Of a DNA stretch of 36,868 bases, positions 9,545 to 17,476 are shown piece after piece (the stretch's first letter is position 1; every line of letters begins with the position of its first letter). This stretch comes from JBEIHI01 sp964655245 (GTDB lineage: Bacteria > Bdellovibrionota > UBA2394), in contig CAZZLQ010000017.1 in the NCBI GenBank assembly GCA_964655245.1, forward strand, positions 1-36,868, written 5' to 3'. A program made the position numbers and the translations under genes. The notes beneath the pieces were generated by a model. The model was not told the DNA's origin. It made no database searches and worked only from the letters and a program-made list of their open reading frames with translations.

Positions 9545-10113
9545 TGCATCTTGCTTCGGCAACTCCTCCCGAGTGGGTGGACGTCTGCCTCTCTGATTTT
9601 GATTCATTTTTAAGTGATCATGCAGCCTGTGAGCGGAAAGCTTCCGCCACAGCGCTCATGTTTGCTGTTCGATATCCTGACAAACATGAGTTAGTCGAAG
9701 CGATGATTCAGCATTCGCGCGAAGAGCTCATGCACTTTCATCAAGTGTGGCGAATCATGAGAAAGCGCGGCCTGAGTCTTCGCCCCGATGAAAAAACACT
9801 CTATGTCAACGAGATGCTCAAACTCATCCGAAACGGCCGCGAACATGACCTTCTTGATCGTCTTCTGGTTATCGGAGTTGTTGAAATGAGAGGACACGAG
9901 CGGTTTTTGATGATGGGGCAAAGACACCCCGATCAAGAAATGAAGGACTTCTACTCATCTTTGGCGCAAGCCGAGGAACGCCACTTTGACTTGTTTGAAC
10001 GAATGGCAAAACTCTACTACCCAGCTGATGTTGTTGCCGAGCGACTCAAAGAAATTCTTCGCAAAGAATCAGAGATCATCTTGGGCGTTCCTTTACGCGC
10101 AACAGTGCACTAA
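9544..10113 (+). CDS. miaE: tRNA-(ms2io6A37) hydroxylase, non-heme diiron
   Basis: The 189-residue helical protein carries a ferritin-like diiron signature: Glu30, Glu61-x-x-His64, Glu114 and Glu144-x-x-His147. These are the two ExxH motifs plus two further glutamates seen in MiaE. MiaE hydroxylates the isopentenyl side chain of 2-methylthio-N6-isopentenyladenosine at position 37 of tRNAs reading UNN codons, using O2. Its length matches the bacterial family. It is translationally linked to the upstream HMA gene through a TAATG junction, which is an unexpected pairing; a link to diiron metal supply is conceivable but unproved. Confidence 0.9.
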   Translation: MHLASATPPEWVDVCLSDFDSFLSDHAACERKASATALMFAVRYPDKHELVEAMIQHSREELMHFHQVWRIMRKRGLSLRPDEKTLYVNEMLKLIRNGREHDLLDRLLVIGVVEMRGHERFLMMGQRHPDQEMKDFYSSLAQAEERHFDLFERMAKLYYPADVVAERLKEILRKESEIILGVPLRATVH

Positions 10114-10131
10114 CATCGAGTTAAGGTCCGA

Positions 10132-11280
10132 ATGCAGAGAAATCAGCTCAAGTACTTCGAAAGATATACGGACTTTGCCAGTATCAGCCGATGGAAGGCT
10201 GCCCTCGAGAAGGAAAACTATTCTCACCTATGCGTTGTTCCAGCTCGCTGCGAGCGCTCAACGCTTCCCCATCTTCTTGAGAGTTTTACCACGGCGGCCA
10301 CCCAGTTCCGCCCCCTTTTGATTCTTGTCCTCAACTCAACGAGTGAAGCGAGTGAATGGGAAAGAGCCGAACAGAGCGACACCTGGACTTTTCTCACAAC
10401 GACTCTCACAATTTCTTGCGAACTGGCTGACGCTACCTTGCTCACATCGGGCTCCTTTGATGTGTTTGTTATCGACCGATTCTCATCCGCTCACAGCCTT
10501 CCTCCAGGGAAAGGTGTCGGGACCGCTCGAAAGATTGGATGTGATTTGGCTGCATGGCTGCGAACAAATCAAATTTCGAAATCAAATCTTTTACTCTCGA
10601 CAGACGCTGATGCGATTCTGCCTTCGGACTATTTTTCAGCCCTCAGCACTGTCTCGACCGATACCGCGCTGGCCTATTATTCCTTCTCTCATCGCCTCGA
10701 GGGAAGTCGAGAACAACAGAATGCCATGCGAATGTATGAACTGTGGATGCGTCATTACACAGAGGGACTCGAGCGTGCGCGCTCCCCGTTTGCGGTTCCA
10801 GCTCTCGGAAGCATCTACGCGATCAACTCAAGCGCATATATTCAAGCCCGAGGATTCTCTGAACGACTCGCCGGAGAAGATTTCTATCTCATGAACAAGC
10901 TGCTGAAACTTGGCCGTGCACAACAAATCCATACTCAATCTCCCCTCCAACTTTCTGGCCGAGTATCTCATCGTACTCCTTTCGGGACGGGTCCCAGTGT
11001 TGGCAAATGGCTTTTGAGTCAGAACATTTTTGAGGAAAAGCTTTTCTACAATCCTCAGTGCTTCGATGTACTCGGCTCTTTTCTGAGCGGAGATCTGACG
11101 ACACACGCCGACTTGCTCCCTCCATCTGCCGTCGCTCTCAGCGAGAACCACAACAGGCCCATGAGCTTTCATGAGCAGTTTGATGCCCTCCGGACCCTTC
11201 AGTTTATTCACTATCTTCGAGATCATCACCTTCCAAACCTCAGTCATCGGGAGCTTCAGCAAAGACTCCAAGCGGCTTAA
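10132..11280 (+). CDS. Glycosyltransferase family 2-like protein
   Basis: The 382-residue protein has a GT-A-type core. A strand with SHLCVVPARCE replaces the usual start, GKGVGTARKIG follows at about 127-136, the DXD-like metal motif STDADA is at about 156-161, and the catalytic-base region has GED (Glu249-Asp250) followed by FYLMNKL. No membrane segments are evident, so it should be cytoplasmic. Donor and acceptor are unknown. The gene starts 18 bases after miaE, so it may share that message. Its last codons form the left arm of a hairpin around the stop codon. It is not next to the other surface-sugar genes of the window. Confidence 0.78.
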   Translation: MQRNQLKYFERYTDFASISRWKAALEKENYSHLCVVPARCERSTLPHLLESFTTAATQFRPLLILVLNSTSEASEWERAEQSDTWTFLTTTLTISCELADATLLTSGSFDVFVIDRFSSAHSLPPGKGVGTARKIGCDLAAWLRTNQISKSNLLLSTDADAILPSDYFSALSTVSTDTALAYYSFSHRLEGSREQQNAMRMYELWMRHYTEGLERARSPFAVPALGSIYAINSSAYIQARGFSERLAGEDFYLMNKLLKLGRAQQIHTQSPLQLSGRVSHRTPFGTGPSVGKWLLSQNIFEEKLFYNPQCFDVLGSFLSGDLTTHADLLPPSAVALSENHNRPMSFHEQFDALRTLQFIHYLRDHHLPNLSHRELQQRLQAA

Positions 11281-11299
11281 CGTAAGCTTTAAACCGCTT
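11270..11299 (+). repeat. Inverted repeat spanning the glycosyltransferase stop codon
   Basis: The arms 11270-11280 and 11289-11299 pair at ten of eleven positions (AAGCGGCTTAA against TTAAACCGCTT) around an 8-base loop. The stop codon TAA is in the left arm. No T-run follows, so it is not a standard intrinsic terminator; it could slow transcript decay or overlap the promoter-like element that begins at 11297. Confidence 0.5.
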
Positions 11300-11325
11300 A
11301 TATTCAGGGTTTGACCCCCTAGATT
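11297..11325 (+). promoter_or_regulatory. Promoter-like element upstream of nfu, shared with ugd
   Basis: CTTATATTCAG at 11297-11307 is followed after 12 bases by TAGATT. The same two blocks, 13 bases apart, occur upstream of ugd at 35535-35564. TATATT (11299-11304) resembles a -10 box, with TTAACG 16 bases upstream as a possible -35. It starts 57 bases before the nfu ATG. Confidence 0.35.
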
Positions 11326-11353
11326 TTTTCCCCAGATCGCCTAGATTGGGGCC

Positions 11354-11905
11354 ATGGCAGAGACAGTTATTGTGAATCTGGAGTTTACTCCCAATCCCGA
11401 CACACTCAAATATTCGACGAATATGATCCTGATTCCACAGGGAGCCATCAACTTTGTCAGTCGAGAGGCAGCTCGCGGCAAATCCCTGTTGGCTGAAGAA
11501 CTTTTTAATCTTCCGGAAGTCTCCGCCATTATGCTCGGCAAAGACTTCGTCACTCTGACAGTAAAGAATCAAGAAAAGCTCATGGAGTTGAACGAAGTGA
11601 TCATCAAAACGATCAAAGATTTCCTTGAATCAGGTCGGCAGGTAGCTATGCCACAGGAGCGCTCCGCAACCCCTCTCAATGAGATTGAAAGAAAGATCGT
11701 TGAAATTCTCGACAACGAAGTTCGGCCAGCAGTTGCCATGGATGGTGGCGATATTAGCTTCGAAAAATTTGAAGACGGTTTTGTTTATCTGAAAATGCAA
11801 GGGTCCTGCTCGGGATGCCCCTCTTCACTCATGACGTTGAAAATGGGAGTGGAAACAAAGCTTCGAGAAGCTATTCCTGAGGTTCAAGAAGTGATCCCTG
11901 TTTAG
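11354..11905 (+). CDS. Nfu-type iron-sulfur cluster carrier
   Basis: The 183-residue protein has two domains. An N-terminal Nfu-N domain lies at about 5-90 (the opening FTPNPDTLKY is characteristic), and a C-terminal NifU-like domain at about 107-183 carries CSGCPSS with Cys152 and Cys155. A dimer of such CxxC motifs holds a [4Fe-4S] cluster, which is passed to apo-proteins. This is the architecture of mitochondrial NFU1 and many bacterial Nfu proteins, not of the A-type-fused NfuA of enterics. Possible clients nearby include the radical SAM enzyme QueE and the ferredoxin, although most clients will be elsewhere. The gene is followed by an AT-rich inverted repeat and then queC. Confidence 0.93.
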   Translation: MAETVIVNLEFTPNPDTLKYSTNMILIPQGAINFVSREAARGKSLLAEELFNLPEVSAIMLGKDFVTLTVKNQEKLMELNEVIIKTIKDFLESGRQVAMPQERSATPLNEIERKIVEILDNEVRPAVAMDGGDISFEKFEDGFVYLKMQGSCSGCPSSLMTLKMGVETKLREAIPEVQEVIPV

Positions 11906-11909
11906 GGAC

Positions 11910-11946
11910 ACCCAAGTTAGAAATATAAATAGATTGGGTTTATATT
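11910..11946 (+). repeat. Overlapping inverted repeats between nfu and queC
   Basis: Two alternative stems share this stretch: ACCCAA (11910-11915) with TTGGGT (11934-11939), and AATATAAA with TTTATATT (arms ending at about 11928 and 11946). The second is a perfect 8-base AT-only palindrome. They cannot form together. No T-tract follows, so termination is uncertain; an operator for the que genes is another reading. Confidence 0.3.
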
Positions 11947-12081
11947 GAGTTGAGCTTTGGCCCATCGATTGCGGCCCTAAGCCATTGATAATACTTGTAT
12001 AACTGCGCTCGTTCGAGGCTCAAGACCGCGCCAAAGGATTTCGTGCGTTTTTGTAAACCTCTGCTATAAATCTGTCCTCGT

Positions 12082-12750
12082 ATGAAACTGGTCGTTTTGG
12101 TTAGCGGTGGACTTGATTCATCCACTCTTATTTATGACTTAAAGAAGCAGGGCCACGAAGTTGCCGGTCTTAGTATTCTTTATGGCCAGCGACATGACAA
12201 AGAGATTAACGCCGCCCGTCTGATTTGTCAGGGCCTTGATGTTGAACATCAGATTGCTGACTTAAGTGGGATCCAACAGTTCTTGGCTGGCAGCTCTCAA
12301 ACATCTTCCGACATTGAAGTCCCCGAGGGTCACTATACAGAAGAGTCCATGAAGCTCACGGTTGTTCCAAATCGGAACATGATTTTACTGTCCGTGGCCA
12401 TGGGCTGGGCCATCAGCAAAAAGTTTGATGGAGTTGCCTATGCAGCTCACGGAGGCGATCACGCCATTTATCCTGACTGCCGACCCGAGTTTGTTCAAAA
12501 GATTTCCGAGATTGGAAAAATATGCGACTGGCATCAACTTGAAATCATCACTCCGTATGTTCGCTGGAGCAAATCTCAGATTGTTGCGCGTGGATCTGAA
12601 CTCAAAGTGCCCTTTGATCAGACTTGGAGTTGCTACAAGGGCCTTGATGCTCACTGTGGCAAGTGTGGAACCTGTGTCGAAAGACGCGAAGCCTTTGCCC
12701 TGGCGAGACTCATCGACCCCACAGTCTATGAGGGCGAGGAGGCAGCATGA
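12082..12750 (+). CDS. queC: 7-cyano-7-deazaguanine (preQ0) synthase
   Basis: The 222-residue enzyme converts 7-carboxy-7-deazaguanine to preQ0 with ammonia and ATP. The ATP-pyrophosphatase P-loop SGGLDSS is at residues 8-14. The zinc-binding cysteines are Cys184, Cys192, Cys195 and Cys198 (CYKGLDAHCGKCGTC). VPNRNM and the AAHGGDHAIYPDCRPEF region are typical of QueC. The start is the first ATG after a 176-base gap and gives the canonical N-terminus. Its last four bases overlap the queD start (ATGA), opening a queC-queD-queE operon for queuosine precursor synthesis. No GTP cyclohydrolase or queF gene is in the window. Confidence 0.97.
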   Translation: MKLVVLVSGGLDSSTLIYDLKKQGHEVAGLSILYGQRHDKEINAARLICQGLDVEHQIADLSGIQQFLAGSSQTSSDIEVPEGHYTEESMKLTVVPNRNMILLSVAMGWAISKKFDGVAYAAHGGDHAIYPDCRPEFVQKISEIGKICDWHQLEIITPYVRWSKSQIVARGSELKVPFDQTWSCYKGLDAHCGKCGTCVERREAFALARLIDPTVYEGEEAA

Positions 12751-13115
12751 GCTGGCGGCTTGAGAAGGAGTTTCGCTTTGAAGCTTCTCACCAACTTCCT
12801 CATCATGATGGAAAGTGCCAAAGACTTCATGGCCACTCCTGGGTAGGCCGACTTGTTTGCGAGGGCACTTCCTTACACGCCTCGGGCCCGAAAAAAGGGA
12901 TGCTTATGGATTTTTCTGACATGAAGAAAGCAATTCATTCCTTAGTAGAGGAGTATCTGGACCATTGGCACCTCAATGATTCTCTCAAAATGGAAAGCCC
13001 CACTTCTGAGGAGGTAGCTCGGTGGATTTACAATCAAGTAAAGCCTCGCCTCCCCCAACTGACTGCCGTGATTCTGGAAGAAACCTGCACTTCTCGTTGT
13101 GAGTATCGTCCATGA
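12747..13115 (+). CDS. queD: 6-carboxy-5,6,7,8-tetrahydropterin synthase
   Basis: The 122-residue protein belongs to the PTPS/QueD family, which turns dihydroneopterin triphosphate into 6-carboxytetrahydropterin. The zinc ligands His15, His28 and His30 are visible in FEASHQLPHH and RLHGHSW, and the catalytic Cys24 sits in GKCQRLHGH. Downstream, MDFSDMKK, LDHWHLND and an EETCTSRCEY ending match the family. It overlaps queC by four bases at its start and queE by four bases at its end (both ATGA), so the three proteins are probably made in fixed ratio. Confidence 0.97.
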   Translation: MSWRLEKEFRFEASHQLPHHDGKCQRLHGHSWVGRLVCEGTSLHASGPKKGMLMDFSDMKKAIHSLVEEYLDHWHLNDSLKMESPTSEEVARWIYNQVKPRLPQLTAVILEETCTSRCEYRP

Positions 13116-13714
13116 GCAGAAGTACCTATCGAATCAATGAGTGGTTTTACTCTCTTCAAGGCGAAGGAGTCCGAGCCGGTACTGCGAATCTTTTTTTAAG
13201 ATTTTCAGGGTGCAATTTGAAATGCACCAAAGAAGAGATGGGTTTTGATTGCGACACTGAATTTAGTTCGGGCAAGGATTGGACACTTTCCGAAATCATT
13301 CAGAATCTCAAAGAGACTGGCCCCCAGGCTGAGTGGGTGATTTTGACCGGTGGGGAACCCATGCTTCAAGTCGATGATGCTCTCATCGAAGGCCTTCATG
13401 GCGCTGGATTTAAGATTGCGATTGAGACCAACGGGACCAAACCAGTGAGCCCAAAGATTGACTGGATCTGCGTTTCCCCAAAAGGCGCTGAACACACTCT
13501 TCAGCAAAAGGTTGCTCATGAGCTCAAGTATGTGCGCTCCCATGGGCAAGGCATTCCGAAGCCCAGCATTGAGGCTCAGCACTACCTGATCAGCCCGGCT
13601 TTTGAGGCCGAAGGCCTACCCCGAAAGAACCTTGAATGGTGCGTTCAATTGGTCAAAGAAAACCCCCGCTGGAGGCTTTCCCTTCAGCTCCATAAGTTCA
13701 TGAATATTCGATAG
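13112..13714 (+). CDS. queE: 7-carboxy-7-deazaguanine synthase, radical SAM
   Basis: The 200-residue enzyme rearranges 6-carboxytetrahydropterin to 7-carboxy-7-deazaguanine using SAM and a [4Fe-4S] cluster. The N-terminus INEWFYSLQGEGVRAGT is typical of QueE. The cluster cysteines are Cys34, Cys38 and Cys47, a CX3CX8C spacing in place of the usual CX3CX2C; the last one lies in FDCDTEF, which aligns with the CDT of ordinary QueE. The SAM-binding glycine motif LTGGEPMLQ is present, as is the C-terminal SLQLHKFMNI. It is the last gene of the que operon. The insertion in the cluster loop makes it a QueE variant and not a broken copy, as every other motif is intact. Confidence 0.94.
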   Translation: MSRSTYRINEWFYSLQGEGVRAGTANLFLRFSGCNLKCTKEEMGFDCDTEFSSGKDWTLSEIIQNLKETGPQAEWVILTGGEPMLQVDDALIEGLHGAGFKIAIETNGTKPVSPKIDWICVSPKGAEHTLQQKVAHELKYVRSHGQGIPKPSIEAQHYLISPAFEAEGLPRKNLEWCVQLVKENPRWRLSLQLHKFMNIR

Positions 13715-13740
13715 AAAACTCGGCTTTTTAGGCTTCACGC

Positions 13741-13764
13741 AAGGCTTAAGCTTTTGTAAGCCTT
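13741..13764 (+). repeat. Perfect inverted repeat directly before the ABC binding-protein gene
   Basis: AAGGCTTA and TAAGCCTT are perfect complements around the 8-base loop AGCTTTTG. The repeat ends four bases before the ATG at 13769, exactly where a ribosome-binding site should be, and no other Shine-Dalgarno sequence is visible. It has no T-run, so it is not an evident terminator for queE. It may be an operator or a translational control hairpin for the transporter operon. Confidence 0.6.
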
Positions 13765-13768
13765 CGCT

Positions 13769-14770
13769 ATGACTCGATTTGCCTTCTCACTGCTTGTTTT
13801 GTCTCTGATGACGCTGGCGGGATGCTCGCGATCCAACAATACCAACACTCTCACGATTTATTCATCGATGGATGAATCGATGACTCAAAAGCTCACTCAA
13901 GCCTTCAAAGAGGAAACGGGAATTCATGTTGAGTTTGTTCGCCTGACAACGGGTGAAGCGGCCGCTCGAATCGAGGCCGAAAAATCGAATCCACAAGCGA
14001 GTCTTTGGCTTGGCGGGGTGGGGCTTGGACACGGTGAGATCAAGGCCAAGGGGTTGAGCACTCCTTACACGTCTTCGGCAGCAGCCAAGATTCCTAAACA
14101 GTTCCGAGATCCTGAAAATTACTGGACTGGAATTTATACGGGCGTTCTAGTTTTTGTTTCCAATACGGATCAGTTGAAAAAGAAAAATCTCGAAGCTCCC
14201 ACCAGTTGGAAGGCGCTGACTGAGCCACGCTTCAAGGGCCAGATTCAGTTACCAAATCCTGCGACATCAGGAACATCCTACAATCTCATCACGGCTCTTG
14301 TTCGAGCAGACGGAGAGGACAAGGCCTTTGATTATTTGAAAGCTCTCCACCAAAACGTTTCTCAATATACCAAGTCCGGAGCAGCTCCCACAAAGAACGT
14401 GGCCCTCGGAGAAAGCGTTGTTGCGGTTGGCTATCAGCACGACTCTGTTCGCTTGGCTGAGGAATCCAAAGCGCCCCTTTTGATTACTTATCCAACAGAA
14501 GGAACGGGGTTTGAGATTGCACCTATTTCCATGCTTAAAAATGGCACCACTCCTGAACTCGGCCATCAATTTTTCGATTGGATTTTTTCCCCAAAGGCTT
14601 CTCAAATCATGGCGGACTTTTACTACGTTCCCCTTCTGCGTGACGGAATCAAGATTCAAGAAAAGGCCCTTCCTCCTAAAGGTCTTAAGCTGATTGATGT
14701 GCCCGTCGATTGGGCCGGTGAGAACAAACAGCGCCTGATTGACCTCTGGAATGTGAAGATCAACACCTAA
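13769..14770 (+). CDS. ABC transporter substrate-binding lipoprotein (AfuA/Fbp/PhnS-like)
   Basis: The 333-residue product has a lipoprotein signal ending LAGC (Cys19) and a two-lobed periplasmic-binding fold of the iron/phosphonate/sugar-phosphate cluster. Family features are TIYSSMDESMTQKLTQAF, ASLWLGGVG, NPATSGTSYNLI, AVGYQHDSVRLAEE and YPTEGTGFEIAPISM. True ferric-binding proteins carry a tandem tyrosine pair after the GESxVAVG strand. Here that place reads YQHDSVR, so I doubt iron as the ligand; the EGTGFEI block is more like proteins for 2-aminoethylphosphonate or sugar phosphates. It is the first gene of a complete importer operon (permease 16 bases downstream, ATPase overlapping). The gene is preceded by a perfect inverted repeat that may control it. 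Confidence 0.88.
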   Translation: MTRFAFSLLVLSLMTLAGCSRSNNTNTLTIYSSMDESMTQKLTQAFKEETGIHVEFVRLTTGEAAARIEAEKSNPQASLWLGGVGLGHGEIKAKGLSTPYTSSAAAKIPKQFRDPENYWTGIYTGVLVFVSNTDQLKKKNLEAPTSWKALTEPRFKGQIQLPNPATSGTSYNLITALVRADGEDKAFDYLKALHQNVSQYTKSGAAPTKNVALGESVVAVGYQHDSVRLAEESKAPLLITYPTEGTGFEIAPISMLKNGTTPELGHQFFDWIFSPKASQIMADFYYVPLLRDGIKIQEKALPPKGLKLIDVPVDWAGENKQRLIDLWNVKINT

Positions 14771-14786
14771 AAGAACGGCGCGATCC

Positions 14787-16397
14787 ATGAAGAAAGATCC
14801 TTATGTTTTGATCGCCGCCAGTCTGCTGATTAGTCTTCTTCTGTTTTTTGTCGCATTCCCCCTATTCAAGACATTCGAGCTTTCAACCCTGGCTTCCTAT
14901 GCTCAGATTTTTGAGCGCGAATGGCTGCGCCGAGCATTCCTCAACTCAATGATCCTCGGCGTTTTGTCGGCAACCGCAGCAACCGCTGTGGGATTTTTGT
15001 TTGCCTTTCTGGCCTGTCGCACATCGATCAAAGGGAAATGGCTTTTGAGATTCATGGCGACTCTTCCCATCATCTCTCCCCCCTTCATGCTGTCCCTGTC
15101 TGTCATCTTACTTTTTGGAAAGAACGGATTCGTCACGAGACAACTTGGGCTTGAAGATTTCTCAATTTATGGACTGCCAGCTCTTGTCTTGGTGCAAACG
15201 GTGTCCCTCTTTCCTCTTGCCTACCTCACCATCAGTGGAATTTTGCAAAGCATTGAAGGTGCTGTGGAGGATGCCGCATTGAATTTAGGAGCCTCTCGCT
15301 GGCGAACTTTTTTTGATGTGACACTTCCTCTGGCTTTGCCGGGGATTGTCTCAGCATGGCTTCTTTCCTTTGTTACATCGCTGGCAGACTTCGCTACCCC
15401 TCAAATGCTTTCCGGAAAGTTTGAAGTGCTTTCAACACAGGCCTATTTGCAATTCACGGGAACGGGGAATCAGTCGCTAGGCTCAGCATTTTCCAATCTC
15501 TTGTTGATACCCTGTGTATTCTTCTTTCTTTTGCAGAAGAACATTCTGAAGAAAAAATCCTATGTGACTGTCACCGGAAAGCCTCAACGAGTTGGTCGCG
15601 ACCTCACAAACTCTTGGGCTCGACTAGGACTTGGAACAGTGGCCTATGCCATTTCGGCCTTCATTTTGGTTCTCTATGCCACAGTTCTAGCAGGCTGTTT
15701 CACAAAATCCTGGGGCATTGACTATACGTTGAGCCTTGAGAACTTTGAGTACGTCTTTAATGTCGGCTGGGACTCCATCAAAGACACAACATTCATGGCC
15801 GCAGTTGCCACTCCCGTCGCATCGATCCTGGGACTTGTTGCTGCGTTTTTGATTGCTCGAAAGGTCTTTTGGGGAAAACGATTTTTGGATCTTCTTGCAA
15901 TGCTCCCCCTTGCTCTCCCCGGCACCGCTATTGGTATTGGATACGTCCTTGCGTTTAATCCAGAGCCGTTTCGACTTTCGGGAACAGCATGGATCATCAT
16001 CATCTCCTTTGTGTTTCGAAATCTTCCTGTGGCACTTGAATCCGCCAAGGCCTCTCTGCTTCAGATAGACAAATCCATTGAGGAGGCTGCAACCAATTTG
16101 GGTGCTTCGAGCCTGAGAGTGTTCATCGAGATCACTCTGCCCCTGATCAAGCCTGCTATTTTTACAGGCATGGCCTATGTTTTTGTTCACTGCATGACGG
16201 CTGTTTCCGCGGTGATCTTTTTGACCTCAGCCAGCTGGAACCACATGACCGTCTTGATTCTCAACCAAACAGAGATTCTGCGATTTAGTGCGGCGGCAGT
16301 CTTGTGCCTGGTCCTCATTGTTATTGTTTTGACTGCCTTTGCCATCCTGAAATGGATTCTCGGAAGAAACCCTCTCCAAAAGGAGATTGTCACATGA
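14787..16397 (+). CDS. ABC transporter permease with two fused MetI-like domains
   Basis: The 536-residue membrane protein is a head-to-tail fusion of two permease halves with about 12 membrane segments in all. Each half has the ATPase-docking EAA loop: EDAALNLGASRWRTFFDVTL in the first half and EEAATNLGASSLRVFIEITL in the second. This FbpB-like fusion serves as the whole transmembrane channel of Fe3+/phosphonate/sugar-phosphate importers. It begins 16 bases after the binding-protein gene, and its stop overlaps the ATPase start (ATGA), so subunit synthesis is coupled. Confidence 0.93.
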   Translation: MKKDPYVLIAASLLISLLLFFVAFPLFKTFELSTLASYAQIFEREWLRRAFLNSMILGVLSATAATAVGFLFAFLACRTSIKGKWLLRFMATLPIISPPFMLSLSVILLFGKNGFVTRQLGLEDFSIYGLPALVLVQTVSLFPLAYLTISGILQSIEGAVEDAALNLGASRWRTFFDVTLPLALPGIVSAWLLSFVTSLADFATPQMLSGKFEVLSTQAYLQFTGTGNQSLGSAFSNLLLIPCVFFFLLQKNILKKKSYVTVTGKPQRVGRDLTNSWARLGLGTVAYAISAFILVLYATVLAGCFTKSWGIDYTLSLENFEYVFNVGWDSIKDTTFMAAVATPVASILGLVAAFLIARKVFWGKRFLDLLAMLPLALPGTAIGIGYVLAFNPEPFRLSGTAWIIIISFVFRNLPVALESAKASLLQIDKSIEEAATNLGASSLRVFIEITLPLIKPAIFTGMAYVFVHCMTAVSAVIFLTSASWNHMTVLILNQTEILRFSAAAVLCLVLIVIVLTAFAILKWILGRNPLQKEIVT

Positions 16398-17476
16398 GCT
16401 CGCAAGTATCTTTTCAAAACATCCGAAAGGTTTTTAAAGACTCTCATTCTCAAAAGGATGTCGTCGCAGTGGACGACTTTAGCATCGACCTCAAGCCTGG
16501 CGAACTTCTCACCTTGTTGGGACCGTCCGGCTGCGGAAAGACGACTGTCCTTCGAATGCTGGCAGGATTTGAAAATCCGTCGGCTGGGGATATTTTTCTC
16601 GATGGAAAAAAAATCACCCATCTTCTGCCCAACCAAAGAAACTCAGCGATGGTCTTTCAGTCCTACGCGCTGTTTCCGCATATGAACGTTCAGAGCAATA
16701 TCAAGTATGGTCTAAAGCTCAGAAAGCTGCCCCCCGATGAGATGTTGAAGCGATACCAAAAAATCATCGATATTGTAGGCCTTCGAGGCTACGAGAATCG
16801 TCGCCCCAACGAGCTCTCCGGTGGTCAACAACAGCGGGTGGCACTCGCCCGCGCTCTCGTTGTTGAGCCCTCGCTACTTTTGTTTGATGAGCCACTCTCT
16901 AATCTGGATGCTAAACTCCGGGAGTCTATGCGGGTTGAGATCCGTCGAATTCAAACGAGACTTTCGATCACGTCGTTTTATGTGACTCATGACCAGCAAG
17001 AGGCCATGAGCTTGTCAGATCGAATTGTTGTGATGAATAAGGGACGAATTGAGCAAATTGGTAGTCCGCAGGAGATTTACCATGCACCAAAGACCCAGTT
17101 TGTCGCTGACTTCATGGGAGTCACAAACTTTTTTGAGGCAGAAGTCACCGGAGAAACTGCTTCACACTTTCGTGCTTTGACGGCTGGATTTGAGATTGAG
17201 ATCCCAAAACGAGGGGACTTCCCAAGCCCCTCTGGAAAGACGATCACCATTCTTGCAAGACCTGAAGAGATTGCGCTCGATCAAACATCTGCAATCAAGG
17301 CAGAGATTCAGGAAGCCAATTATCTTGGCGAGCGCTGGGAGATTCAGCTGAAAATGAAAAATGGCATTAAGATTGTCTCTCGTTTTGCGGCGGATCCCAT
17401 GGCGGGCCGCCCCGCCGAGGGCCAGGTTGTAGGTATTCGGTTTAACCAAAACAAAATTACGTATCTTGCCGCTTAA
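16394..17476 (+). CDS. ABC transporter ATP-binding protein
   Basis: The 360-residue ATPase has Walker A GPSGCGKT at 43-50, Q-loop Gln89, signature LSGGQQQR from 141, Walker B LLLFDE at 161-166 and the switch His199 (THD). A C-terminal TOBE-like regulatory region follows (about 275-360, with LARPEEI). It is of the CUT1/FbpC class and powers the importer formed with the two genes upstream. I chose the ATG at 16394 over more upstream in-frame codons because AAGGAG precedes it, it overlaps the permease stop as ATGA, and it gives the normal N-terminus. Its last 20 bases overlap the convergent methyltransferase gene. Confidence 0.95.
   Translation: MSSQVSFQNIRKVFKDSHSQKDVVAVDDFSIDLKPGELLTLLGPSGCGKTTVLRMLAGFENPSAGDIFLDGKKITHLLPNQRNSAMVFQSYALFPHMNVQSNIKYGLKLRKLPPDEMLKRYQKIIDIVGLRGYENRRPNELSGGQQQRVALARALVVEPSLLLFDEPLSNLDAKLRESMRVEIRRIQTRLSITSFYVTHDQQEAMSLSDRIVVMNKGRIEQIGSPQEIYHAPKTQFVADFMGVTNFFEAEVTGETASHFRALTAGFEIEIPKRGDFPSPSGKTITILARPEEIALDQTSAIKAEIQEANYLGERWEIQLKMKNGIKIVSRFAADPMAGRPAEGQVVGIRFNQNKITYLAA

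Noticed and set aside
11906..12081. preQ1 riboswitch before queC
   Set aside because: I looked for the short pseudoknot with its A-rich tail before the start codon and found no matching hairpin or tail; only AT-rich inverted repeats are present.
16304..16393. Upstream extension of the ABC ATPase by 30 codons
   Set aside because: It lies inside the permease gene, has no ribosome-binding site, and the ATG at 16394 has AAGGAG and the usual N-terminus.
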